This document shows positions 46,788-57,794 of a stretch of DNA of 64,000 nucleotides, in pieces. Every line of letters begins with the position of its first letter. Position 1 is the first letter of the stretch. A program made the position numbers and the translations under genes. Source of the DNA: Diphasiastrum complanatum (Eukaryota > Streptophyta > Lycopodiopsida > Lycopodiales > Lycopodiaceae); the NCBI GenBank assembly GCA_029204225.1, contig CM055113.1, forward strand, positions 19,797,798 to 19,861,797, read 5' to 3'. A model generated the notes under the pieces. That model worked only from the letters and a program-made list of their open reading frames with translations, was not told where the DNA came from and searched no databases.

Positions 46788-48373
46788 TTATTCGTATACA
46801 GAGTGGGAGTGTTTCAAAGAAGAGGAGTCTCTTGACCCTCCATCTAAAGCGAGGGATTTTTCCAAGCCAACTCCTCTGAATACTATTCTTTATTCAATTC
46901 ATTCTCCTCCTAATTCTCCTTCTCCTCCTCCTAAGTCTCCTTCTTCTCCTTCCACTCCATCTTTAACTTCTCCTGCTAAATCTTCTTCTCCACCTCCTAA
47001 ATCTCCTCCTCCTCCTCAACCCGTAAATATTAGTTCCCCTTCTCCTGTTGTTGGAAGTGATTTAGATGATTTTGTTATCGTAAAGGTAGAATCAATTTTG
47101 AATGACAATTCTTTATGTGGTTTATATGTGTTACTTCAGGCACTCCCTGCACTTGCCTTTGTAAATAGTCCTCAATATGTACAGTATGACCAATTGTTAA
47201 ATACGTATTTTAAAGGTTTAGGTCCTCGATACAGTTTTAGGATGTCGAAGACCAATGTTGGTCTCCCCCTTTCTAGTTTAGATAAAGTAGGGATGAAATG
47301 CTAGGGGACAATGTAGGAGGTGGGGCCATTCAGTATTGGATGGAGTTCTTCCAGACCCCATTGTTTATAGATGTTGCATTGTTTCCCCTTCAATTCATGG
47401 CAGTAGTTGATTTCCCTGATTTCAAAAGTCTGCACGATGATATGCTCCAATACGTCAGACTGGGGACTCCAATTCTCGTGCTGCCATACATAACAAAGTA
47501 AGTGACTATTTTTCAGATTTTATTTTATTGAATTTTTCATATAAATTTTGATTTCACATTGATTCTCATAAATTTCTTGTTTTCTGATTTTAGTGATCAT
47601 TGGAGCTTATATGTGTTGTCCCTGTACGTCAATGATGAGGGTGTGTGTAATCTAGTTTGTTTGAAGATGAACTCTATTACACACACACACACACAAAATT
47701 GCCAGGACCCGTATACAGAAAATACTGGAACTATTTCCAGTACCAAATGCAAAAGCATACTCGAAGCTGAAAATGGTTGATGCAGAGGTATAAATTTTTC
47801 AATATTGGTTCGACGTGCCCTTGTAATTATTGATTGGTTTATTTTCCCAACGTGTGCGCTGATCCGATATTCAATCAAAAAATTTTGATATCGGATCGAC
47901 GCGCGCTTGTTTCCTTTGTAGATTTTATTCCTACATCCTGGGCATTGATCCGATATCTCATAATGTTCAAATTTGGATTTTGCAGTTGTGGCTGGTATAC
48001 CGTATGCAATGCCAAACACTTTTTTAATTGGCTTGAATTACAAGATGGACTTCCAAATCTGGAAGAGGTAGTATTCGATTAATTACTTTTAATTGTGTTT
48101 TTATTTTTTTCATATACAAACTCCTATTAACTGATCTTTGATTAATTACATTTAACTGTGTTTATGTTTTCTTTTTAGTTTAAATGCCCTAAGGTCTCCC
48201 CAATGGAGATAATGCACTTCAAGCAAGAGACCATAAAGATTGTGATCGAAAATTCATATCCAATTGCAGTGGCCGAGTGTTCTCCACCCAAGCTACTTCC
48301 AACTAGAGAAATGGATTTAGAGATCATAGATAGTTTATTCTGCTTAAATATTCATCTCACTTTATGTGGATGA
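46788..48373 (+). pseudogene. Proline-rich linker and ULP1/C48-like cysteine protease domain
   Basis: After a frame change the text continues EEESLDPPSKARDF and about 60 residues of Ser/Pro repeats (PPKSPSSPSTP). VESILNDNSLCGLYVLLQAL, a one-base indel near 47288 and YWMEFFQTPLF lead to LGTPILVLPYIT. Intron 47498-47593 (GTAAGT...TTTTAG) splices in frame to NDHWSLYVLSL with the catalytic His (47598-47600). The Asp position is Asn (KMNSI, 47670-47672). An (AC)8 run at 47679 shifts the frame. The Cys exon 47986-48067 (SCGWYTVCNAKHFFNWL) splices in phase to 48179-48373. This His-Asp-Cys layout is that of ULP1/SENP deSUMOylases, which plant CACTA and Mutator elements also carry. The phase from the His exon to the Cys exon does not fit. 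Confidence 0.7.
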
Positions 48374-48549
48374 GACACATGTACAAATTTTTTTAATAGA
48401 AATATTCTTACAGTTTTACTATGGTTGTTCTTACATGTTTTTTTTTCCTCTTATCAATTCAGGTTATGATTCATTCATCTTCAATTTCTACTGTTTTTCG
48501 ACATGTTTGTGTTTCATAGCCTTGGTCTGCCTTGCCTTTACCATGGTCT

Positions 48550-48680
48550 TTTTTTGGATAAGTTCAGAATGATGATCTGATCAAACCTTTGCCACAACCA
48601 ATCCAAACATGCAACATTAGTTCACTTAGATTTGTCGTAGCAAAGCTTTGATCAGATCATCATCTGAACATATCCAAATA
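48550..48680. repeat. Foldback/MITE-like inverted repeat
   Basis: The left arm from 48556 (GGATAAGTTCAGAATGATGA, then TCTGATCAAA) pairs with the reverse complement of 48637-48675 with few mismatches. The arms are about 40 bases and the spacer about 40 bases. The ends are TTTTGGATA/TATCCAAATA. Confidence 0.75.
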
Positions 48681-48783
48681 TGCCAAGACAAGGGCAATAC
48701 ATACCAAGACAATGAAGACCAAAAATACAACCGATATATACGAGACTTCAACAAGGGCAAGCGTTCAATTGGAGTTCAAGTGA

Positions 48784-48930
48784 CTGAAGGTCTCCCCAAT
48801 GGAAATAGTGCATTTCCTGCAGGAGACAATGAATCTTGCTATTGAAAACTCATATTATGTAGTTGCAATTACATTGTGTTTTGCACCATGGAAATGGAGA
48901 TCATAGAAATGAATGAGCCTCATAGAAAAA
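48784..48930 (+). pseudogene. Partial duplicate of the last ULP1-gene exon
   Basis: GAAGGTCTCCCCAATGGAAA and the following 130 bases repeat 48187-48330 with many changes, including ATGGAGATCATAGA at the end. The foldback element lies between original and copy. The copy has no open frame. Confidence 0.65.
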
Positions 48931-49899
48931 GTGGTTCATATATATTCTTAAATGATGTATACAAAAAATTGTATTACATAATACAAAATTCCATAGTTCA
49001 TAATCTGTGGATCTTCAATTTCGATGGATGTTCCAATGTCTTTGCATTTTATATTCTCTTCATGCCTTACTCTTACCTGCACAAGAGAAATTGTTTAGTT
49101 ATATATTTTATGAAACTGATTCACTTAGAAATAGAAAAAAAGGAATATTTTTATATGGCATAACGTACCTTTACACCATTCAATCGAAATTGATGGTACT
49201 GAGGTAGATCGAATTGCAACATGTCTAATTCTGATCGAATGTGATTGAGACACCAATCTTCCTCGACTTCAACCTTTGCAAGAATGTTGTCATTTCTTTT
49301 CACTGTTATCTAAAGTTGCTCTTGAGGGTTTATACCAAAATCTTGATCAAGTGGCTTCCAAACATTTTTGCATTCAATCCATCTTCTATAATACAGCAAC
49401 AAAGTGAGCATTTGCTTTTCGATGTGATATCTAAATGTCATGGATGAGTAACATATGCTGCACTCAACTTGCTGATTTTGTTTTGTATCCCAATCATCAT
49501 CCAACAACTCGGCGATTATATCAGCACTCAAGTCCTTACAAATAAACATTGTTTTCATTCTCCGAACATTGCATTTGGAAAAAAAATCAACAAAAATTGT
49601 AAAAGGTAGATACCAACTTAATCTATTATTCTTTGATCCAGTGCTGCATTTTAATATACTCTGAATATTAATATATAGCCTAGATCAAAAACTTTTTGAA
49701 ATTGCTGCATCAGGAGAAATCCATTCGTCACTCAAAAAATCTGGTAGAGGATATGGCTCTAATCTACCAACTAAACCATTTTTATCAGGAAAATATGTGT
49801 GATCATAATAAAAAACTCCTGAGTCTAAAAGTGATTTTGGAGAATGACCTTTATATTGTAAAATACCGATATCCGAATGTATGACATCAATTATTCCTG
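48931..49899. other. No clear gene; one weak minus-strand ORF
   Basis: A minus frame at 49558-49310 (82 codons) contains CSICYSSMTFRYH, a possible CxxC...H metal-binding fragment, but there is no family match and no splice support. The rest has short AT-rich frames. Confidence 0.3.
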
Positions 49900-50349
49900 C
49901 AATCGATTGAACTGATTGTCATTCAAAGAAACTTGATGGATACAAATCTGCAAAACCAGCAAAAACATCTCAAGAAAAATATAATTTAAAGACAATGATA
50001 AATATAAAGACATTGAATCTGAAAATTTACAATTGCATTTCCTTCTATCATTTGGATTCAGATCATGAATGTTGAGCTCATTGTGAAGATAAGCATGTTG
50101 AACTAAAACTTCCGTGATAGATTGATCGGCAGGTGATACTTTAAAATCCATTATCCTGCCTTTCCAAGAGCTTCTATATATGTTATTCGATCTTTTTCTT
50201 TTTTGGAATGAGCCTTTTGCAGAGGGATGCATTAGGATCCATTGATATTTTCGATATATTCTTGGTATCCATTGATCTTCTGCATTTTTTTCATTGCAAA
50301 TATTGATTGCATCAATGGTTCCTCTTGGTCTCTGATTATGTGTAGCCAT
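49900..50349 (-). CDS. Small basic protein of unknown function, two exons
   Basis: Exon 1 starts at the ATG at 50349 (MATHNQRPRGTIDAINICN) and runs about 106 codons through KGSFQKRKRSNNIYRSSWKG to a GTAAAT donor near 50032. An acceptor TTTTGCAG near 49950 leads to a short last exon. The unspliced frame stays open to 49891 (152 codons) but with a low-complexity SLYLSLSLN end, so splicing is preferred. The strand is that of the transposase. No family is recognised. Confidence 0.4.
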
Positions 50350-50359
50350 TATTTGAAAA

Positions 50360-50709
50360 TACGAGTACGCAAGTTGAGATCGGAGAGAATGTAGAGATTG
50401 TGAGGTAAACTTAAAAATGACAAGAAAATGAGAGATAGATTGAAGAAAATGAGAGGTATACCTATGAATGACAAGAAGTTTCTCAACTACAAGGATTAGT
50501 TAACCACAGTTTATGAATATTGACGTCAAATCAACCTCGAGTGAACAATTACGGGCAGCATAAGAGTATTCGGGCAGTAATTGTGGTCCAATCACAATTG
50601 TTTGTTCTGCCCGGCGGGATATTTGAAAATCACAAAAATTTGGCCAAGAAAGTTAAATACAATTTCCATCCGTCAACCACTGTTACAGTTCGTCACAGAT
50701 GGACACCAT
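50360..50709. other. No recognisable gene
   Basis: Upstream region of the small basic gene and downstream end of the transposase N-part. Local repeat GGGCAG near 50550-50578. Confidence 0.35.
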
Positions 50710-51457
50710 TCATTGGGACACATAAGTGTTGAAAGCGTGCGAAGTCAAAAACAGCATCTTGACAAAGGGCCCATTTTGAGTTCTAATATCTCCTAATGGA
50801 TTGAAACCGTATAGATCATACAATCTCCAAAATATAGATTCTCCAGACAACCCTACACCTTTTAGAATTTCATCTTTGTTGCCTCGGGATGATGTCTTCT
50901 TTGCATTGCATAGAGCCTCTACCATTTCATTGATTGTTCGTTTAGGGGGTGGATACCTAGCTTGGCACCTATTGCCATCATAAACATAGCGTCCAATAAA
51001 GCCATCCCCTCGTGGGTCAAGAGTAGCTCTTGCCATGTCCCGTCGACAAAATGCTTGTCCACCATCTTTGAAAAGCCCGAGTTTGCATTGCGCTGGATGT
51101 TCCCTAGTTGCTATCATTAACGTTGCACGTAGTGTGCAATTCCTTGTCATCGAGGCCATCACATTATAGCCAAATATAAGATCGAGCGGATAATTGTATT
51201 GTACATCCAATCCATCACAAAAGAGAGCTTCGAGGTCAAAAATCAAGGGTTGTAAAAATACAGCAAATGCACCATCCACAGTGCGTATAAGATTCTTGCA
51301 ACTAAGTGGAATAAATATAACTGGTAGAATATCCACACATGAGCTTTTTCCCGCATTCAACGGTCACAACTCTATCACATAACAGTCCTTTTGTGTCGTG
51401 CGTGATGTTTGAAAACCGTCAGTATGAAGGAGTAGTGCGAAATTTCTAGGGTCTCCC
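50710..51457 (-). pseudogene. KDZ/Plavaka-like transposase, catalytic part
   Basis: The minus frame from 51457 begins NFALLLHTDGFQTSRTTQ, whose aspartate (51418-51420) is the likely first DDE acid. A stop near 51370 is followed by 216 open codons: VIFIPLSCKNLIRTVDGAFA, FLQPLIFDLEALFCDGLDV, MIATREHPAQCKLGLFKDGG and CRRD, then RYPPPKRTINEMV, LSGESIFWRLYDLYGFNPL. The DHPAQ...CRRC and PP.R and GeSi..rLy..ygf.p blocks are those of KDZ/Plavaka transposases (CACTA relatives). The 5' part is cut off by the LTR that begins at 51458. Confidence 0.6.
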
Positions 51458-52233
51458 TGTTAAAAAACCCACGTGGGAGTTATTACTCTGTAGTGGGTTT
51501 CTTTCCTTGCCTATCCTCACCCCAAGATCTAATCAATCTAGCATCGAGGAGATGAAGTTAGTTGTCACGCGTGGATGCTCCCATGAGAGCGATAGTATAG
51601 TTCAGATTTCAGCATGAATAGAAGATCCAAATCTAACTCTAACATCCATTAACCCTAAGCATTAACACTACATCCATTAACACTAGATACACAATGAAGA
51701 TAGCTTACTCTTTCTCTCTCTCCCTTTCTCTCTCATAAAAAGTATAAAAACATGCAATCCCAACAACAATCAGATCCAACAATTAGCAAAACTCATTAAA
51801 AGCATGAGAGATGTAGGAAAAGTGATAGAGAGCAAGGACATTCATAAATTCATTTCACAAGAGAACCAATCTGCTTTATTGAAATGAAGATATGTACATG
51901 TGTAGGAACTCGAGTTGGTCCCTCTTTATAGTAGAGAGGAGGACCTTGGCTTCTAAATCCTATTGGTCCATTTTTGCCTCCCTAATTATGCAAATTTAAA
52001 AAAGAGTGGGAACCATCCAAATTGGAGGGAAACCCAACTTTATTCATTAACTTGACATTTAGGCCCTGCGACATTAAAAGTCCCGCAAAAAAGGCCTAAA
52101 GTCTTTTTATTGACTTATAACTAATCAAATAACTATGTGATCATCGGGTTGGACTTACACACGCAGGGTGCCAAATCCCTCTCACTTGTTAACTAGGGTT
52201 AGGATTGCCTTGGGATCCACAAACCCTCCAACA
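51458..52233 (-). repeat. Gypsy G 3' LTR (776 bp), inserted in the transposase gene
   Basis: The minus strand starts TGTTGGAGGGTTTGTGG after a TTTTGGTGGGGGATA polypurine tract and ends TTTTTTAACA, giving TGTT...AACA ends. On its outer side the transposase text begins at once. Family differs from the F/I LTRs. Confidence 0.75.
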
Positions 52234-52250
52234 ATATCCCCCACCAAAAT
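52234..52250 (-). other. Polypurine tract of gypsy G
   Basis: TTTTGGTGGGGGATAT on the minus strand directly before the LTR start. Confidence 0.65.
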
Positions 52251-52269
52251 TGGTGGCGGTCTCACGACA

Positions 52270-53650
52270 CCTGTGAGATGCAGTTATTGTGGACTTTTAT
52301 TTGCTTCACGTCGAATCTTTATTAAATGATACCGCACCTTCTCCATGAAATCGAGTTGGATAGTGTTGAAATCTAAATTGTGCAGCAAAAAACAACGGTG
52401 GGCACCAGCAATCCACTTTGAAGTTGTCCAGAATGTGAATCGAGATTACCAGGAGACTCCCATCATTGCGGCACGGAAATACAGTCGAGCCACATGCAAC
52501 TGATCCTTGATGCTTTCTGAGGCCATTGGCTTATTTGGATCGAATGCCAAAGGAGAAAGACAATCATCCCATCTCGATGCCACAGATGCCAACAGAGTCA
52601 AGTCTTTCGCAAAAAGCGTTGACTACCTCATTGTTGGATCGAGAGAGTGTATATACTCCTGCTGGTATGCTTGTAGTGCCCGGTGAAAATCCACTAAAAT
52701 TTTCCAACTGAAAGGTTGGTGGATGATTGGCCAGTTTGGCGCCAATCCCAAATCCTTCCACTTATTCATGCGCGGCATCGGTACATAATATGGATCTACG
52801 CGCAATTGGCGAGGGCTGGCCACATAACTCCTGATAGATTCTGGAGTTTTCTCAAAAACTGTAACTCTCCAAGCTGGCTGCTCTCTCAATGTGAGTATTT
52901 TATCCAATTCATTGTCGGCCTCTATTTCAGAGGTATTAAACTTAAGGACCCAACCACCACACGAGGACTCATGAGGATGTTGTGCTAAAAAGCTCTGAAT
53001 CTGGTCCTTGACGCTAATTGGTCTTCTGAACAACAATGTGGTCCTTGATGAAGATGGACCCGGTTGCACTACCTGTGGAAGTGGCTGTTGTTCTTCAACT
53101 TCAGGGGCTCCACCTTGGTCCATGCCCGAATCCAACCATGTATCCATAGGTGCATCAACTTGGTGCGGAGGGGAGAATTGCGGCATGACCGAAACTGATA
53201 TTTGAGGCCCAGCTTCCAGCACCTGAGTGGCAGCCTTTCCATATGCGTTGATGGTTGCTTTAGCCTTTGCCAACTCAGTTGAAGCTGTACCTTTGAATCT
53301 GTCAAAGTGGCCTTGGAATCCTTGAAGAGCCACTTTGTAGGTTTCAACCTTTTTAAACAAATATGCGATCTCTGTTGGAGTTACCGGATGATCAGGTATT
53401 TGCATTTGTAGATACACATCACGCTCAAGGGTGGTCGCATCCAATTCACCTTGGAGATGTGTGCGATCTTGGTCAGACATTTGCAGTTGACCCTGGAATA
53501 GCTGCACTTGTTGCTTTGCATCCTGCATGGCCTTGTCCACCTGATCTTGGGTAGATGTAAGCGCATTTTGCAGTGAGCTAACATATTCTTATAGGCGATC
53601 AGCCAATTGTTGTGCTGCCTTCTTCTCAGCTTCAAATTTAGCTTCATGTT
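52270..53650 (-). pseudogene. 3' ORF (coiled coil, RVD motif) of gypsy G
   Basis: 305 codons are open from 53540 to 52623, with extensions on both sides in the same or shifted frames. A coiled coil (MQDAKQQVQLFQGQLQMSDQ, ELDATTLERDVYLQMQI, KVETYKVALQGFQGHFDRF), a Pro-rich linker and the conserved end (PAWRVTVFEKTPESIRSYVA, SPRQLRVDPYYVPMPRMNKW) match the ORF at 13430-16013. The text after the stop continues QLHVARLYFRAAMMGVSW to about 52320. It ends right before the PPT, which places it as an env-position ORF. Integrase and RT are missing upstream. Confidence 0.65.
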
Positions 53651-54500
53651 ACGTGGCTTGTTTCTTCATCATTGACCCTATAATCCTGTCTTCCTTCAAT
53701 ATAACTGCCTTTGGCAGTTTTACTGTTGGTTCATCAGGAATATTACACACTCCAAATCTGGTCGGATCCATATGATTTAGAATTTGCTCATCAGTAAGTT
53801 CTGCATTGTCATCATAAGTCAAGGCATGACTCACAAGAATGAGTTCATCTTCAATCGGATTTAGGTTCCGTTGATATCCATGCTACATTCAGCACATTCA
53901 ATGAAAAAGTGATCGGTGTATCAAAAGTTCAATCCAATAATTAAATCTCGTTCCAATCTGACTGATTATCTTGTTGACACATATATCTTGTTGTACAGTC
54001 AATCGTTGCAAGAGCTTCATTCCAGTTGACAGTATCGGTTTGAGAATCGTAATGAACTCCCAAATTTTTCTCTGGTCGGTCACAAGTATGATCTGTTGTT
54101 GATGAATCATCATCCTCTTTTTGAACCACTGGTTTGATAGTCCAAGTTGTAGGATCAACCTTGACTGCACGTTCACGATTTTCAAAAGTGATTTTCCCAG
54201 TACTCCAGTTATGAATTACTTGCGCAACTCGTAACCGTGGGCGTCCCAATAGGACTCGGTAGACATTTAGTGCTTCTGGTAAGTCCATTACTACATAAGT
54301 AATGATGAACTGTACTCTGGCAATTCTGACAGGTATATCTTCAACCATTCCTCGTGGTCGAACTGTCATTTGATTAGCTAGGTTAATGGCAAAAGTCACA
54401 GGATTTATCTTTGTAAGACCCCATTTTGCACATAGCTTTGTAAAAATCAGGTTAACTCTCGAACCGCCATCTATCACAACTACTTCATTAGGAAATTGTC
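53649..54500 (-). pseudogene. Gypsy aspartic protease and protease-RT linker
   Basis: VVVIDGGSRVNLIF carries the catalytic D in a DGGS form used by some plant gypsy elements. MDLPEALNVYRVLLGRPRLR matches the conserved LGRPWL motif. A linker follows (53834-53649: LPKAVILKEDRIIGSMMKK) and breaks off exactly where the coiled-coil ORF begins, so RT, RNase H and integrase have been deleted. Confidence 0.75.
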
Positions 54501-54636
54501 TATGCTATATCGGTTGAGTAATATTTTTTTGTTCACTTTCCCAAGCTGCTCCGACATGGAGTACTTCATTAGATTCTTCAAATCCAGTACAAAAAAATGG
54601 TTCCTAATGGACTTCTGGTTCGATTTGAGTTAACTT

Positions 54637-56200
54637 CTACGCTAATACTTCTTTTACTTTTGGAACCAACTTCAGCAACTCTCCCAATGAAATATTGATC
54701 TTACTAGACAAAATATTCATGAGAAGTTCTATTTGCAGTGCTTCCAGTTCAGTCATCTTGAAGGGTTCTTCATGATGATGCAACTGAACATTCATATTTG
54801 TATGTGAATTTTTCGGTGACTGCACACGAACTTCGGCTGTTGCTCTAGCAGCTTCAAGCTCCTCTTCTTCTTGCAGATGTTTAATCCATTGCCTCATATC
54901 CCGATATCTTCTTTTTACAGTATGAAGATTTGGATAGACTCCAGATGCTGTTGATATATCAGTTAATGGTATAGAATCAGCAGGTACTAGATCTACTACC
55001 GGTTCTTTCTACTTCTGTGCTTTGGTGACCACCATCAAGGGTACACTTGGTTTATTCTGAGCTATTAGTCTTTGTTTGATTGTTGTCAAATTTATAGGAG
55101 CTGTAGCCGGTGGTGGCTTCATTTTTGCTGGACACTCCTTATAGCAATGCCCATAACCATAGTCACGACAGAATGGTACAAATTTTTCTTTATTTGGACA
55201 TTTTGCAACTCTGTGATTTTCTCCAAATGCAAAGCATCCAAGTGGTGCTCTGGTCCAGTTTCTAGATGCTTGTTGTTGCACGGCAACATAAATAGCATAT
55301 TGTTATGAAGATCCACCTTCTTGATCATTACTATAGTTCCATTGCTCGGCACTTCTGTAAGATTCTGGTTCCATCAAATTGGCAGGAGGAGCGAGGTGCT
55401 TTTGTGGGGCAAGTAAGGCTAACCATTCCGGGTATCCAAGAGCAGATTGTTGAGGTCTAGCTGTTGGATTTTCTCCATAATGTGGTTCTCAATATCCCAT
55501 CTAGGCATACCGTTGCTGAATTATCTGAGGATTGAAGTTGCAAAAAATAGTCTCATGATCAGAAGAATTACAGAAATGGCATATACTGATTTCTATTTAT
55601 TTTTTCAATTGAGAACACTCATTCACTGTGTGATTTCTTGTACAAATTGAACACCAGACATTTTCCCTAGTAGGAAAAGTCTTTGCAAACTTCTCAGGTT
55701 CCTTCTTCGCTTGTCCATGAAAATCTTCCAATGCTTTGATCTTCGCATCAAATTGCGACTACAACTTTTCCATCTGTTTCTGCTGGTTCTTCCCGAGATT
55801 CTCGAACTCACTGGGCATCATTTCTGTAGTAGCATTGACATTCGATGGTGTAATAGTGGTGGATGTCGTAGTGGTCTATCCTGCTGTATAAGGCAATATA
55901 CTGATATTCGACTCATCGTCTGAATCTTCATCTTCCTCCCAAATTGCATCAGCCATAGCATTTTGCAAAAGTGCGTACTCATTATGGCGTTTCAGCTCAC
56001 GTCTGATCCTTTAAGGTAAACCTGACAGAAACTACATAATCATGGCATTTTCATTAATCAGCTCAGGTTCACACTCAGATCTGAGGCGTTTTACCCGTTC
56101 AATGTAATCTCAAACCATTTCCCACTTTCCCATTTTAATTTTACTTAAAAGTAGGAAAGGGTCTTCCATAAACTTCCAAGGTTTGAACCATGTAATAAGG
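54637..56200 (-). pseudogene. Gypsy gag with four zinc-knuckle-like motifs
   Basis: From about 56200 down: the capsid end (YIERVKRLRSECEPELINEN), an acidic stretch, a Lys-rich helix (KKEPEKFAKTFPTRENVW) and four consecutive knuckle-like motifs: CSICTRNHTVNEC, CHFCNSSDHETIFC, CFAFGENHRVAKC and FCRDYGYGHCYKEC. In the last two the second cysteine is replaced by Phe or Tyr. A Glu-rich helix (HLQEEEELEAARATAEVRVQ) then leads to the protease. Several stops and shifts break the frame. Confidence 0.6.
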
Positions 56201-56419
56201 GCTCTTTTAACAGTCTCTCAATCTGCATGCTCAGTTTCATCTTAATTATAGTAAATGCACATGCATAATCAACCAAAATACAAGCCAATGCATTCAACAA
56301 ATGATCTACGTTACTGCTCAGTTGAACAACGATGGATTCCTACTTCTACTTTGCTGCAAAATGAACTGAAATCATATCCTAAGCACTACTATACTTGCAT
56401 AATTTGACAAAACAAGGAA

Positions 56420-57185
56420 CAAGAACTAATCTACAGCATGTTAGAAGTCCAAGAATCAAGAAACCAACCAGTCTTTTGATTCTTGGACATCCCAAGAACA
56501 TCAAAAACTAGAATGTTAGAGGATATGAAAGATTTATGCCACATTTCTAGCCTATTTAGTTTACTTGAATGCTGATTCCTACCTTATTCCACAAACAAGA
56601 AATAAATTCTAATCCACAACTAAGCAAGAGAGAAAACAAGAACCTAGTTATTCCACAACACAAAGAAAAACAAGCATGCTCATAGAAACTTCACTCAAGA
56701 ACATTGCCATGAACAAGGAGCTTAGCAATCATCAAGAACTCGTGGAGGATCTTCTTTATTTGCTCAAGAGAACTTGACAATACATTCAAAAACCTTCTCT
56801 TTACAAAGAGAGAGTCTCTTAAATAAGCAAGAGAGCTCCTTGGGTGGCATCCTAGTGGAATTTCCACATTTCACAAATCACAAGTGGAATAATGCTCTCC
56901 ACTAGAGGTCACCATCAAAAGGTGGCTCACTCTACTTTCTTTAAGAGGGGTCTACTTGCATTTACTACATTTGCCTAGAAATACTAGTTCCTACATGGTC
57001 ATTCCATCTTTCGGGATTCACCATGAGGCTTACACAGTTTTTGCTTGTCATTACTACTAGTATTTCTCGGCTCTCAATGTTCGTTCGTCTCGTCTTCTCA
57101 GATGCCTCCTTAGTCTAAGGTGAGAGGTGCTCTTGAGTTGCTCTGTCCAAATATCTTGGGGATTCATCAGAATCAGCCAGTATCA
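56420..57185 (-). repeat. LTR family F, copy 2
   Basis: Similar to 12065-12823 throughout. On the minus strand it starts TGATACTGGCTGATTC after a polypurine tract (ATTAGGGGTGAGA), so it is the 3' LTR of the fragment 57186-58234. The lower edge is approximate. Confidence 0.7.
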
Positions 57186-57790
57186 TCTCACCCCTAATGT
57201 GTTACAGGGCCCACTGCAACTCATATTGGACGATGTCGCTCCGCTTCTGCATTGGCGTCTTCGAGCGGCACTTGGAAAAGCGTAGATCCTCGTTCGCTTG
57301 CATAAAACCAAGTGCTTATTGTTGTCAGTCTTTATCAAAAACTGTTTTCGCAAATTGTTGCAATTTAGTCAGAATGTCTTATTGTTGTAATGGGTTGACA
57401 TTCTCAAAATTTGGAGAGCTCTCAATAGCTTCACAACTCTGCATGCATGAGTGCTTCTCGCATGTCTTCTTTCTTACCACTTGTATCTGCCATTGACGGT
57501 TTCATCTTTGGTTTCTTGGCAGGTTCTAATTTATGGGAGGTCTGTATCCTCCATTTGCTTCTGGGTGTCTCCACAGTTCTTTGCTCAGTCGAAGTCCCAA
57601 CCTTAAAGAAAACCTTCGATCTGCAGGTTGCACAAACTTCGATTATCAGTCTCAAGGGGGTGGACTCATCCATCAAAAATTTGGTGGGAGAAACATGATG
57701 AAGGCCTGGTGGAAGGGTGAAGGCACTGATAGTTCTATAGTTGCAGCCTTGGATCCTTACAATGTCGAGCTTTGACAACCACTTGTTGGG
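57186..57790 (-). pseudogene. Internal remnant between two family F LTRs
   Basis: The minus frame (57780-57431) reads YRTISAFTLPPGLHHVSPTK, FLMDESTPLRLIIEVCATCR and a Lys-rich end (KLEPAKKPKMKPSMADTSGK). It matches nothing I know. The stretch nearest the LTR (57186-57330) is homologous to 12824-12950. It is a deletion derivative of the family F element. Confidence 0.5.
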
Positions 57791-57794
57791 TGAG

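Larger units (their letters stand above)
44811..47956. repeat. Dispersed array of a 16-bp CpG-rich motif, 13 or more copies
   Basis: Consensus TATCGGATCRRCGCGC. Plus-orientation copies start at 44813, 44932, 45488, 45699, 46127, 46221, 47803 and 47889 (exact consensus at 45488 and 47889). Minus-orientation copies lie at about 44863-44880, 44977-44997, 46269-46283, 47853-47870 and 47941-47956. The motif was not seen elsewhere in the window by eye. Copies cluster upstream of both divergent genes and within a presumed intron of the histone-ULP1 gene. Likely protein-binding sites such as subterminal transposase sites; inference. Confidence 0.7.
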
